From the NCBI GenBank assembly GCA_963710865.1, contig CAVQBR010000002.1, positions 558,001 through 622,000 of the forward strand: 64,000 nucleotides of DNA, read 5' to 3'. Shown piece by piece: positions 54,245 through 62,968 of this stretch. This DNA is from PRDV01 sp963710865. GTDB taxonomy: Bacteria > Babelota > Babeliae > Babelales > Babelaceae. Below the pieces are notes generated by a model. The model was not told the origin of the DNA. It saw nothing but the letters and a program-made list of their open reading frames with translations, and ran no database searches. Every line of letters begins with the position of its first letter. Position 1 is the first letter of the stretch. The translations under genes and the position numbers were made by a program.

Positions 54245-56992
54245 TCATTTGTTTTGAGCACTTCTCAGTTCTTGGATCCTTTCCTGTGTCCTTGCACCTA
54301 TTGAAGCCCCATGCCTTTCAAGGCAATTTACCGCATCAACATGATTTCGTTCAATTGCTTGAGCTATTGGAGTTCTGCCTAAACTATCTTCCTGATTTAT
54401 TAAATCCGGGCACTGGCTTAGTAGAAATTCAATAATCGGCACTTGACCACTATAAGCAGCGGTATGTAATGGAGTTTCATTGTCATTATTTCTCGTATTA
54501 ATCAAACTTGATCTTTTCTGTATTAAACGTTTAAGCCCTTCTAGATGATAACTAGCCGCAACATGTAATGGAGTTCGACCTCGGTTATCTTTAGCGTCTA
54601 ACAAATCGGATCTTTGCTCTAGTAGATAATCCAATGCCAGAACATGAAATGTTGCTTTGTGCAATGGAATCTCACCAAAGTCGTTTTTAGCTGCTATTAA
54701 ATTTTTTCGTTGACTTAAGAGATATCTAAGTGCAGCAACATTTCCAAAACTCGCTGCACTGTGTACGGGAGTCTCCCCGTACATAGTTTTGCTATCTAAC
54801 AAATTTTCTTGCTTGTTTTGGAGCCACTTAATATTGTCAACACTCCCAAATGACGCAGCTTTATGCATGAGTGTGCAGCCTTGATTGTCTGTAGCATTTA
54901 GTAAGCTTTGGCCTTCCCCTATGAGATAGTCCAGAATCTTGACAGTTCCAAATGTAGCTGCTGTATGTGCTGCTGTTTCACCCCTCATGTTTTTTGCGCT
55001 TAGCAATTGTCGTCGCTTTCCTAGGAGATATGTAAGAGTTCCAATATGATCGCTCCCAACATACCCAGCATATGAGGCAGAATAAGTAGCTGCATGCAAT
55101 AAAGTTTCCTTATCAATTGCCACCTCATCAAGTAAGCTTTCTTGCTTGCTTACGAGACAATCTAGAGCTTCAACTCGACCAGCAAAAGCCGCATAATGTG
55201 CTGCTGTCCGCCCAGCCTTGTCTTTTTCGCGTAGTAAGCTTCCTTTTTTTCCAACTATATGTTCAATAATCTCAACATTGCCACTATAAGCTGCATAATG
55301 AAGTAAAGTATCACCACTGTTAGCGGTATCATTTAGCCACTGTGGCCGTTTATCTAGCAGATATTTAACCATGCCTAGCTGCCCACTCTCAGCAGCTACT
55401 TGCGCAAGATTAGCACCATTAGCATTTTTTTCATCTAAAAATCCTGGGCGTTTTTCGAGTATGCATTCAAGAGCTGGAATATGTCCGTTGCGTGCCGCAT
55501 CGAATGCCAGGCCGTTCTTAATGTTCAGTAAATCTTCAAATCGCTCAATAAGCCATCGCATAACTTCAACGTGACCCTTTTGCACAGCACAACACAATGG
55601 AGTCTGCGTACCATTCCCTCTCTTAGCATAAGCTGAAGCTCCCGCACTTATGAGACACTCAAGTGCTCGAACATGGCCATTTCCAGCAGCCAGGTGAATT
55701 GCAGCACTATTATATTCAGTTTGAACAACCAAGTTAGCTCCACCTTCTATCAATGCTGTAATACAACCCGCATGATCATTTTTGGCAGCAAAATGCAAAG
55801 GAGTCTCAAGGCGTTTTGTTTGAGCATCTACTTTAGCCTTATTGCTTAATAGCATTCGTATCACTTCTTCATGCCCTTTTTGAGCTGCAACATGTAAGGC
55901 TGTCAACCCCTCATTAGTCGTATCGTCGAGCAAACTCGATTCTCTGCTTATCAAGTATTCAACAGCATTGACGCGGTTGTGTTCTGATGCTGCATGCAAT
56001 GCGGTTAAACCGTTCGGTGTCTTGGCAGCTTTGTCTGCCCCACTCGCGATAAGCTGCGCCAAAACATCCACATGACCATTCTGAGCGGCTATATGCAGCG
56101 GCGTTAATCCTTCAACTGTCCTGGCATTCACAGCAGCTTCGTGATTTAGTAAGACCTTTGCAGCTGTCAGCCAACCATTCAACGCGGCCCCGTGCAAAGG
56201 GGTCAAACCATCTAGCGTCACAGCATTGATTAAGTCTTGTTGTTGTCGTCTGATAAGATAGCTAAGAACAGTTGCATCATTCGACATATGCAGGGCAGTC
56301 AATCCACCCTTTGCTTTGGCACCAAGATCTGCCCCTGCGTTTACGAGAAGTGTTAAAACTGATATGCAGCCCTTCTGAACAGCCAAATGCAAAGGAGTAT
56401 ACATATCATCATTAGTTGCCGCATCTAGAGATGCTCTTGCTGCCAAGAGAGCTTCAATAGAACCTTCAGATACCGCCATAACAGCACAATGCAAAGGGGT
56501 TAATCCATTACCATCGACCACATTTACATTGGCACCCTTGCGTATCAAATATGAAAGAGCATCAACATGACCACCAGCAGCAGCTCTATGCAACGGGGTG
56601 CCTAGAATACTTTGCGCATTAACTGATGCATGGCCTTTCTCTATGAGACAGGCAAGAGCACCAACATGACCATTTTCAGCGGCCTTGTGCAGTGGCGTTT
56701 CATTGCGATCAGAAGCGGCATCTACCTGAGCACCTTTGCCTAATAATTGTTCAATGAAAGCAACATGGCCATTTTCAGCGGCACAATGTAGTGGCGTTAA
56801 GTTATGAGTTGTTCGGGCATCAACAGACCCTGCAACAATGTAATAATTAAAATCTCTCTCATTTCCATCTTTAGCCGCTACGTGCAGCGGAGTGTAGTCT
56901 AAGCGAGCTAGATTCGCTGATGCAACCTTTTGCATCCCGAAAGCCAAAGGGATAAATAATGAACAGCTTATCGCAAGATATATATGTAACAT
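54245..56992 (-). CDS. large secreted ankyrin-repeat protein
   Basis: This 915-residue protein has a signal peptide (MLHIYLAISCSLFIPLAFGM). About 25 contiguous ankyrin repeats fill residues 33-900, in two styles. Canonical GA-type repeats form the first half (G.TPLHCAA.NGHV..IE.LL.KGA). The second half uses a longer style with 'LL..R..LL.AKN..GETP.H.AA..G' turns. The two halves may have separate origins joined into one solenoid. It ends with a short charged tail (RIQELRSAQNK). It is probably exported and acts by binding proteins; no catalytic domain is present. A weak promoter is proposed at 57015-57043. Confidence 0.9.
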   Translation of the reverse strand: MLHIYLAISCSLFIPLAFGMQKVASANLARLDYTPLHVAAKDGNERDFNYYIVAGSVDARTTHNLTPLHCAAENGHVAFIEQLLGKGAQVDAASDRNETPLHKAAENGHVGALACLIEKGHASVNAQSILGTPLHRAAAGGHVDALSYLIRKGANVNVVDGNGLTPLHCAVMAVSEGSIEALLAARASLDAATNDDMYTPLHLAVQKGCISVLTLLVNAGADLGAKAKGGLTALHMSNDATVLSYLIRRQQQDLINAVTLDGLTPLHGAALNGWLTAAKVLLNHEAAVNARTVEGLTPLHIAAQNGHVDVLAQLIASGADKAAKTPNGLTALHAASEHNRVNAVEYLISRESSLLDDTTNEGLTALHVAAQKGHEEVIRMLLSNKAKVDAQTKRLETPLHFAAKNDHAGCITALIEGGANLVVQTEYNSAAIHLAAGNGHVRALECLISAGASAYAKRGNGTQTPLCCAVQKGHVEVMRWLIERFEDLLNIKNGLAFDAARNGHIPALECILEKRPGFLDEKNANGANLAQVAAESGQLGMVKYLLDKRPQWLNDTANSGDTLLHYAAYSGNVEIIEHIVGKKGSLLREKDKAGRTAAHYAAFAGRVEALDCLVSKQESLLDEVAIDKETLLHAATYSASYAGYVGSDHIGTLTYLLGKRRQLLSAKNMRGETAAHTAATFGTVKILDYLIGEGQSLLNATDNQGCTLMHKAASFGSVDNIKWLQNKQENLLDSKTMYGETPVHSAASFGNVAALRYLLSQRKNLIAAKNDFGEIPLHKATFHVLALDYLLEQRSDLLDAKDNRGRTPLHVAASYHLEGLKRLIQKRSSLINTRNNDNETPLHTAAYSGQVPIIEFLLSQCPDLINQEDSLGRTPIAQAIERNHVDAVNCLERHGASIGARTQERIQELRSAQNK

Positions 56993-57014
56993 CGAACATG
57001 CTTTCTGGTTAAAT

Positions 57015-57043
57015 TGTGTAATCTCTCGAACTCAAATAGTCAA
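57015..57043 (-). promoter_or_regulatory. possible promoter of the 915-residue ankyrin gene
   Basis: On the minus strand, TTGACT (57043-57038) is followed after 17 bases by TACACA (57020-57015), a poor -10. It lies 23 bases from the start codon, at the near limit for a useful leader. Confidence 0.3.
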
Positions 57044-57303
57044 AAAACCATCCGAAATAAGCATGCTAATTTTTCGAAATCATGTCAATAAAAAGTGAAA
57101 GCTCAAAATGATCAATGGTCGCCATCCTTGTATCGATAATTTCAAAACGTTATAACTTGGCGTTCGGCACAAATTCTACAACTACAAACCAGGACGATCT
57201 CGCTAAGATCGCTTTCTCAGACTCAAAGAACTTTTACCTGCCATCACCATCGTGATGACCTTCTTCCACCGATGGGTAACTCTGCATAAACATATCTAAC
57301 CTT

Positions 57304-57868
57304 TTACGAAAGAAGCGCATCCAGCGCAGCTCGCAGATCAGGATTGTGAGATGCAGCCCTTATAACCGCATAGAGCGGATATGAATGCACTCTTTCATAT
57401 CGAGAATAGTTTTGCGTTGAAAAACGAATCCCATAGGGTGAATGAGTATGGGTTTCAAGAAATAGATGCAAGCTCTTTTGAGAATTGCCACTGCCCCCCT
57501 TAACTTCTATAGGGAGTATCTCTTGTCCATATTGCATTGCATAGTCTATCTCTGCTTGGCTGGTACGAGTTTCCCTATGCCAATAATAGAGCTGCCCATT
57601 TTTGTGTGGATTGCCATATGCAAGAAGTTCCTGGCCTACGAATGATTCTACAAGTGGACCTTTGTTAACTAACTCGGCAAGAGGGTTCAGAAATCTGATG
57701 AGCGTCCAGTTGCTTTTCAAGGCGGATATCAACAAATGCATCTAATGACTTTCCTAGACTTCTTAAAGCATAGCTCTTTCCCCGCTGCCTTGCCACTCGA
57801 AGCAACAGAGCTTAGCTATGAATACTCTTCATCTAATGCTATAAGTAATAATTGATCAATTTATTCGT
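57304..57868 (-). pseudogene. decayed third copy of the DUF4143-type ATPase
   Basis: The C-terminal 130 or so residues are open and closely match the intact ATPase (RFLNPLAELVNKG, VESFVGQELLAYG, TSQAEIDYAMQ, LPIEVKGG, SRYERVHSYPLYA). Upstream, the N-terminal stretch is recognisable but broken: NKLINYYL, stops, then LLLRVARQRGKSYALRSLGKSLDAFVDI, matching the intact Walker A region (RGARQVGKT becomes RVARQRGKS). About 270 central codons are deleted and there is a frameshift at the join. The former ATG reads ACG. A repeat array begins six bases upstream. Confidence 0.8.
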
Positions 57869-57873
57869 GATAT

Positions 57874-57954
57874 TTGGTCGAAAATCCAACCACTTTCTTT
57901 GCATTTCTGGTGAAATTCCAACATGTTTTTATCATTTTTTGGTTAAAAATCCAA
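57874..57954. repeat. third TTGGTCAAAATTCCAA array (three units)
   Basis: Units start at 57874, 57907 (one base deleted) and 57939, spacing 33 and 32 bases. They are immediately upstream of the decayed DUF4143 ATPase gene, in the same orientation and at the same distance from the start as in the intact locus. Confidence 0.75.
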
Positions 57955-58004
57955 GATGATTTAGAAAATCCGCTCTAGAAAGGGCCGCGAGAGCACTCCT
58001 CTCC

Positions 58005-58481
58005 TCAAAGAGCCTCATTAAAGAACCATATCTCGTAGTTCAAATAACAAGCAAATAGTACCCACAGTGCATAGGGGATAAGAAGGAGAGCCGCCTTGCG
58101 TGAACGCAGCATGAGGAGACCTATAAGCAGTAGAAGATCGAATGCAAGAGCAATTGCTATTTTTAAAGCCCACAAGAGAGCATGGCGATAAAAGAATGCA
58201 TAGGTCCAGGCAACATTAAGAAGAGCATTGAGTACAAAAAGAAAAGCGACTGCCCTAAATAGCCAATCACGAGGAATAGTGTTCCAAACAAGGAATAATG
58301 AATACATGGTTAAAAGACCAAGAATACTCCACATGAAGGGGAATATCCATTTTGGCGGGGTAAGAGGAGAAAGTAAAAGATCCTCATACCAGATCATGCC
58401 CTGTTGAACAATAAGATATCCAGACCAAAGGACGAGCATTACAAGGCTCGGAATCACAAGGTAATTAATCTTAAATCTCAT
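58005..58481 (-). CDS. tspO: TspO/MBR family membrane protein
   Basis: From the ATG at 58481 the protein has 158 residues, the normal TspO size; the frame extends to 58562 but that part overlaps the photolyase promoter and start. Five membrane helices are apparent. Family motifs are present: P(L)TPPKWIFPFMWSILG, LNVAWTYAFFY and YALWVLFACYLNYEIWFFN. TspO proteins bind porphyrins and other tetrapyrroles or sterol-like ligands and are linked to stress responses and porphyrin breakdown. It is divergent from a photolyase gene, an arrangement that suggests a shared light- or oxidative-stress role. Confidence 0.88.
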   Translation of the reverse strand: MRFKINYLVIPSLVMLVLWSGYLIVQQGMIWYEDLLLSPLTPPKWIFPFMWSILGLLTMYSLFLVWNTIPRDWLFRAVAFLFVLNALLNVAWTYAFFYRHALLWALKIAIALAFDLLLLIGLLMLRSRKAALLLIPYALWVLFACYLNYEIWFFNEAL

Positions 58482-58514
58482 CGGCTTTTTCTTTCTTTTC
58501 TTAAGTGCGCACTC

Positions 58515-58520
58515 TATAAT
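58515..58520 (+). promoter_or_regulatory. -10 element of the photolyase operon
   Basis: A perfect TATAAT at 58515-58520 lies 37 bases upstream of the photolyase ATG. The -35 region (TTTCTT at 17-bp spacing) is poor, so an activator or alternative recognition is possible. Confidence 0.45.
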
Positions 58521-58556
58521 GAAGATTAAGGAGACACCACATAGAAAACAAGTATC

Positions 58557-59927
58557 ATGCACTATACTACCTCAGTATTTCTTTTTAGGCGAGATCTTCG
58601 CCTCCAGGACAATAGAGGCTTACTGAAAGCACTCAGGTCATCTGAGCAGGTAATTCCCTGTTTCATACTCAATCCTGAACAAGTCGGAACTGAAAACACC
58701 TATAGGAGTATGCATGCACTACAGTTTATGGCTGAATCTCTCATAGAGCTCAATGCGGACCTGACAAAACTTGGTAGCCACCTCTACCTCTTGTATGGCC
58801 ATCCAAACCAGGTCCTGAAAACGCTTTTGGAAGAATTACCTATCGATGCAGTTTTTGTAAATAGAGATTATACTCCTTACGCGCGAGAACGAGATTCAGC
58901 ACTTGAAATGATCTGCAGGAAAAAGGGAGTTGCCTTTATCTCGGAACATGATGCTCTCTTGCATGAACCTGAATCGGTTCTTACTGGGCAAGGAACTCCC
59001 TACCAAATCTTTACACCTTTTTATAAGGCGTGCGTCGGCAAAGCAGTGGCCCTGCCAGAAAAAGCTACCCTTACTCACTATTATAGGGGTACACTTACGA
59101 AAGAAATTACTCTTGAGAACATGCAGAGGATAGTCGTACCTGAAAACCTTACTCTCTACGTACAAGGTGGTCGCGCAATGGGACTCTCCCTTCTTAAAAG
59201 AGCACAGGGATTAACAGACTATCAAACTACCCATGACATCCCTGCCTTGGATACAAGCCTTTTATCAGGTCATACTAAGTTTGGAACCCTATCGATCAGA
59301 GAGGTATACCACGTGCTTTCAAAAGCTTTAGGACTCACGCACGCCCTTGTTCGTCAACTCTTTTGGCGAGACTTCTTCTACCACGTAGCATGGCATGCAC
59401 CGCGCGTATTTGGGCATTCGTTTATAGAAAAATTCGATCATATTCACTGGTCAAACAATGTTGATCAATTTATGCGCTGGTGTACTGGTACTACAGGGTT
59501 TCCTATTGTTGATGCGGGGATGAGACAACTCAATGAGACTGGATTCATGCATAATAGGGCCCGATTGATTGTAGGATCCTTTTTAGTAAAAGATCTGCAT
59601 ATTGACTGGCGGTGGGGAGAGCGCTATTTTGCTCAAAAGCTCCTTGATTATGACCCTTGTGTAAATAATGGCAACTGGCAATGGGTAGCATCCACAGGCT
59701 GTGATCGGCAGCCTTATTTTCGGATTTTCAATCCCTGGCTCCAACAGAAACGCTTTGACCCTGACTGTACCTATATCAAACGATGGGTCCCTGAACTGAG
59801 CAAGGCTGATCCTCGGATCATTCATACGTGGTATAAACAACGAGAGAGCGGCTCGTATCCTCAACCGATGGTCGATCATACCCAAGCAATACTCCACACC
59901 AAAACACTCTACAGAAGGATAACATGA
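58557..59927 (+). CDS. phrB: deoxyribodipyrimidine photolyase (class I)
   Basis: This 456-residue protein has an N-terminal alpha/beta antenna domain (SVFLFRRDLRLQDN) and a C-terminal FAD-binding helical domain. Conserved parts are RQLFWRDFFYH, TGFPIVDAGMRQLNETGFMHNRARLIVGSFLVKDL (in parts), DYDPCVNNGNWQWVAS and PYFRIFNP. It repairs cyclobutane pyrimidine dimers with blue light. Electron-transfer tryptophans appear to be kept in the NWQW region. The presence of a photolyase implies that this otherwise host-dependent organism meets light, probably in an extracellular stage. The start lacks a close ribosome-binding site. The stop overlaps the next gene as ATGA. Confidence 0.94.
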   Translation: MHYTTSVFLFRRDLRLQDNRGLLKALRSSEQVIPCFILNPEQVGTENTYRSMHALQFMAESLIELNADLTKLGSHLYLLYGHPNQVLKTLLEELPIDAVFVNRDYTPYARERDSALEMICRKKGVAFISEHDALLHEPESVLTGQGTPYQIFTPFYKACVGKAVALPEKATLTHYYRGTLTKEITLENMQRIVVPENLTLYVQGGRAMGLSLLKRAQGLTDYQTTHDIPALDTSLLSGHTKFGTLSIREVYHVLSKALGLTHALVRQLFWRDFFYHVAWHAPRVFGHSFIEKFDHIHWSNNVDQFMRWCTGTTGFPIVDAGMRQLNETGFMHNRARLIVGSFLVKDLHIDWRWGERYFAQKLLDYDPCVNNGNWQWVASTGCDRQPYFRIFNPWLQQKRFDPDCTYIKRWVPELSKADPRIIHTWYKQRESGSYPQPMVDHTQAILHTKTLYRRIT

Positions 59928-60529
59928 ACATAGCACCCAATATCATAGCAACGGGCATTGCAATTGTCGCATTTCTTTTTGCGATAACCTTTCATGAGTT
60001 TTGTCATGCGTTATGTGCCTACTTTTTAGGTGATGATACAGCAAAACGCTTGGGAAGACTCACCTTAAACCCACTTGCACATATCGACCCGCTTGGCCTT
60101 CTCTGCATGATTTTGTTTAGAATTGGATGGGCAAAGCCTGTACCCTTTGATCCTGAGAACTTTACGCATCCAAGGTTTTATTCGGTGCTTGTAGGGCTTG
60201 CCGGACCCTTTTCCAACTTTTTCCTTGCGGTACTGAGCATGTATGGAATAAAGTATTTTCCTACCGAGACGCATCTCGATTTGTTTTTACAGGTATCAGT
60301 TTGGGTCAATGTTATGCTCGGTCTTTTTAATCTCATTCCATTACCTCCACTTGATGGCAGCCATCTTCTGCATGCCCTCATACCGGAAAGTTGGCAAGCG
60401 GGTTATGCAACCTTTCAAAAGTTCTCGTTTATAGCCCTTCTTCTACTCATTCTGCTTCCCTCGTTCAACATCGCTTTTCAGAAGGCTATTATGGTAACAA
60501 GCGCAGCACTTGAAACATTGGTTTTTTAA
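59924..60529 (+). CDS. site-2 protease family (M50) membrane peptidase
   Basis: This 201-residue protein has several membrane helices. The zinc motif is FHEFCH (HExxH, about residues 20-24), and a downstream NLIPLPPLDGSH supplies the third ligand (Asp, about residue 139). This short form, without PDZ or CBS domains, matches the minimal M50B/rhomboid-like 'YwhC' type. Such enzymes cut substrates within the membrane. ATGA overlap with the photolyase gene shows translational coupling. Its substrate is unknown. Confidence 0.88.
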   Translation: MNIAPNIIATGIAIVAFLFAITFHEFCHALCAYFLGDDTAKRLGRLTLNPLAHIDPLGLLCMILFRIGWAKPVPFDPENFTHPRFYSVLVGLAGPFSNFFLAVLSMYGIKYFPTETHLDLFLQVSVWVNVMLGLFNLIPLPPLDGSHLLHALIPESWQAGYATFQKFSFIALLLLILLPSFNIAFQKAIMVTSAALETLVF

Positions 60530-60534
60530 AAGTA

Positions 60535-60564
60535 TTGCATCTGAGATTCGCTCCCTTCTATACT
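60535..60564 (+). promoter_or_regulatory. promoter of the small coiled-coil protein gene
   Basis: TTGCAT (60535-60540) and TATACT (60559-60564) are 18 bases apart. They lie about 28 bases upstream of the start codon. Confidence 0.5.
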
Positions 60565-60591
60565 AAAATAAGAAGCAACCATTAGGGAGAT

Positions 60592-61119
60592 ATGATGAAG
60601 AAACTCAGTATAGTGATAGTACTCACCTCGTCTTTCATGGCGCACAGCTATGAGGCAGCGAGATATAAACAGGTACTCAACCAAATTCAAACGGCACTTG
60701 AGGGCAAATCAAAAATGCTCAAAGAAAAGATCCGCACAAGCAAGCTACACAGCTCTGCAGTCAAAAGCGCACTTCCTGGCCAGACAAGTTATTATACAGA
60801 AGATCTCACATCGCTCCTTGATTCAGTCGAGAAGCGATTAAAGACTGTACGCGATGACCGAGGACACCTGCCAGAAGTAACAGATGCATCGCATGAAAAC
60901 CGCCTTATACAACATGCTATGCTTAACAATACCATTGCTGACCTTGAGGAACAAATTCATCAAACCCGCAGAGCTGAAAGTGCACTCGAAGGTCAGAGGA
61001 GAAACAGCCCAAGCGAAGCTCAACACTTTGATGAACTTGCTAAAAAGCTCAGGTCCCAAGTACTGCAAATTCAAACAAAGCTTCGAAAGGCACAGTCAGA
61101 TTTACAACGGCTCAGATAA
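60592..61119 (+). CDS. secreted coiled-coil protein, unknown
   Basis: This 175-residue protein has a signal peptide (MMKKLSIVIVLTSSFMAHS). The remainder is largely helical with heptad patterns, especially residues 90-175 (LEEQIHQTRRAESAL ... LRSQVLQIQTKLRKAQSDLQ). AGGGAG precedes the double ATG (60592/60595). Its stop codon directly abuts the stop codon of the convergent DUF1622 gene. It resembles no family I can name; OmpH-like or structural periplasmic roles are only guesses. Confidence 0.7.
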   Translation: MMKKLSIVIVLTSSFMAHSYEAARYKQVLNQIQTALEGKSKMLKEKIRTSKLHSSAVKSALPGQTSYYTEDLTSLLDSVEKRLKTVRDDRGHLPEVTDASHENRLIQHAMLNNTIADLEEQIHQTRRAESALEGQRRNSPSEAQHFDELAKKLRSQVLQIQTKLRKAQSDLQRLR

Positions 61120-61467
61120 TTACTTTGAGATATCTTTAATTGTAGCTTGATGTTCTGGCGATAATCCTGAGAGCTCCTTATTGAGAGAATAACTGAGGAA
61201 TGTTCGTATGCAGACAAGGGCTGCAAGCATACCAATATCATAAAAGGTGGGCTTGACTATCGACTCGATAATATCTGCGGCCACCATAAACTCGAGGCTG
61301 AGAATAATGCCTGAACCAAACTCCAATCGTATCCGATCTCTATCGATGGAGTAGCCTCGCAATCCAAGTAAAAACAGATAGACTGATTTAAGAGCGCTAT
61401 AGACAATAATAGCAACGCCCATCAATGAAATACAAGAACTAATAAATGAAATCTGTTCTTCAAACAT
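61120..61467 (-). CDS. DUF1622-type membrane protein
   Basis: From ATG 61467, preceded by AGGAG, the protein has 115 residues. Three hydrophobic segments are visible. The hallmark RIRLEFGSGIILSLEFMVAADII (in parts) followed by a Pro/Tyr turn and a third helix with IRTFLSYSLNKE is that of the DUF1622 family of small inner-membrane proteins, whose function is unknown. Confidence 0.8.
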   Translation of the reverse strand: MFEEQISFISSCISLMGVAIIVYSALKSVYLFLLGLRGYSIDRDRIRLEFGSGIILSLEFMVAADIIESIVKPTFYDIGMLAALVCIRTFLSYSLNKELSGLSPEHQATIKDISK

Positions 61468-61500
61468 CGTCACTCCTTTCCTTGTAACCACACTACACAA

Positions 61501-62096
61501 ACTAACACTTCACTGTCAAGATAAGCCAACTTGAGTAACAGACTATGCCCGGGAGGCTACAGCATTTCGAAGCACCTCATGAAGGAGGATCTAGTTCATT
61601 GCTTGTCATCCCATTGAAAGAGCGATAATTGAAATTGCATTTCAAAGACAGAAACCCCCTCAATGCAACAAAGGTTCATAAGCATCGAAGATAATAATCT
61701 TACTTTGGGCAACTCAAAACCTTGACATGCTAGTTGGAAATAGTCACTTGGAAGAGAGATAAAAAATCAGAGGAATTTTGGGGAGGATATGAAAAATTGA
61801 CCTCGCTTGCAAATTTTTTCATAAACTCTCAAATCTCGAAGGTGGCATTCGAAATTTGACAGAATTATGAAACTTTTGCACACCCACCAGGCGGCAAAAC
61901 CTTCCGATAATCCGCTCGATAGATGAAAAGAGCATCGACCATCTTGCCGCACTGCATGATGGAACATTGAAATTCCCGCTTGCCGAAAAGATAACTGCCT
62001 CTGGCATTGAGAACCTTTCTCAAACTACTTTTGAAGACGGATTAATTCGACAGCTTCAGCTTCAGACGTGAAAGACGTATTCATCAGTAACTAACT
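61501..62096. other. intergenic region, possibly holding a gene remnant
   Basis: About 600 bases. On the plus strand from about 61900 to 62071 a frame reads RQNLPIIRSIDEKS, IDHLAALHDGTLKFPLAEKI and further to a TGA, without a start codon. It looks protein-like and may be the end of a lost gene, but I cannot name the family. The rest shows nothing. Confidence 0.35.
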
Positions 62097-62924
62097 TCAT
62101 GATAAAGTATAGCAATCACCTTGTTGACGAATAAATCCTTCTCTCTCTAAATCTTCCAAGATACGATTAATTTTCGCAGGTTCGCGCTTAATAGACTCAA
62201 GAAATAGATCAGTTTTCAACAGTGGTGTTTCTATAAGCATTTTCAAGATGAGCCCGCGCACTTGCCTATCGGATCCTTCAAATGCTGATTGAATTGTATG
62301 GTGAGCACTCTTTCGACTGGGATTTTTATGGGTTTTCTTGAGCATTACGCCATAATCCATCAGAGCATAGTACCATTCACGCGCATTTGTTGTATCGAGT
62401 GTTTGCTCAACTAAGGGGAAAATATCTCCATCTCTTACAAGCTCAGTACCCGGGAAAAAGCTCTGAATAAATACCGCTCGAATGTTTGTCTCAATAAAGA
62501 CCGTTGGTTTATTAAATGCAAATGCACAAATGGATGCGGCCGTTGCGGGACCAATACCCTTAAAGGTCACTAGCACCTCAGGATCATCAGGAATCGTTCC
62601 GCCATAGTCCTCAATCACCCGTTGTGCTAAGAGCTGCAATGACAATGCACGTCTATTGTAACCTAATCCACTCCACACGGCGATCAACTGATTAAGTGGT
62701 GCCTCCGCCAACGATTGCAAGGTCTCAAATGCATCAAGAAACTCCTCATACTTGTATTTTACTCGCTCAGTTTGCGTTTGTTGAAGCATAACTTCCGATA
62801 CAACAATATGATAGGGATCTTGTGTCTGGCGCCACAAAAATGTTCGCTTATGCTCAGCATAATGCGTATATATAGTAGTTCTAAACTCATCCACCTGTGA
62901 CGGTGTGAGTATGTGTTTCCCCAT
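62097..62924 (-). CDS. MutY-like HhH-GPD DNA glycosylase lacking the Fe-S cluster
   Basis: From ATG 62924 the protein has 275 residues; the frame is open to 62972. The MutY core is clear: FLWRQTQDPYHIVVSEVMLQQTQ with the catalytic-type E44, WSGLGYNRRA, the helix-hairpin-helix FKGIGPATAA (121-130), then VFIETNIRAVF. In MutY and EndoIII the last motif carries the catalytic Asp (VDGN/VDTH); here it is E145. The four Cys that bind the 4Fe-4S cluster are absent (only C133 and one near the end), and the C-terminal MutT-like domain is replaced by a short winged-helix-like tail. MutY removes adenine opposite 8-oxoguanine; the activity of this form is uncertain. Confidence 0.82.
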   Translation of the reverse strand: MGKHILTPSQVDEFRTTIYTHYAEHKRTFLWRQTQDPYHIVVSEVMLQQTQTERVKYKYEEFLDAFETLQSLAEAPLNQLIAVWSGLGYNRRALSLQLLAQRVIEDYGGTIPDDPEVLVTFKGIGPATAASICAFAFNKPTVFIETNIRAVFIQSFFPGTELVRDGDIFPLVEQTLDTTNAREWYYALMDYGVMLKKTHKNPSRKSAHHTIQSAFEGSDRQVRGLILKMLIETPLLKTDLFLESIKREPAKINRILEDLEREGFIRQQGDCYTLS

Positions 62925-62968
62925 GATCGGCCCTCTTATCGTTAAGTATAAAGGAGAGCCTATGCACG

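Noticed and set aside
61900..62071. Protein-like reading IRSIDEKSIDHLAALHDG... as a real gene end
   Set aside because: No start codon, no upstream continuation and no family I could identify; kept only as a note on the intergenic region.
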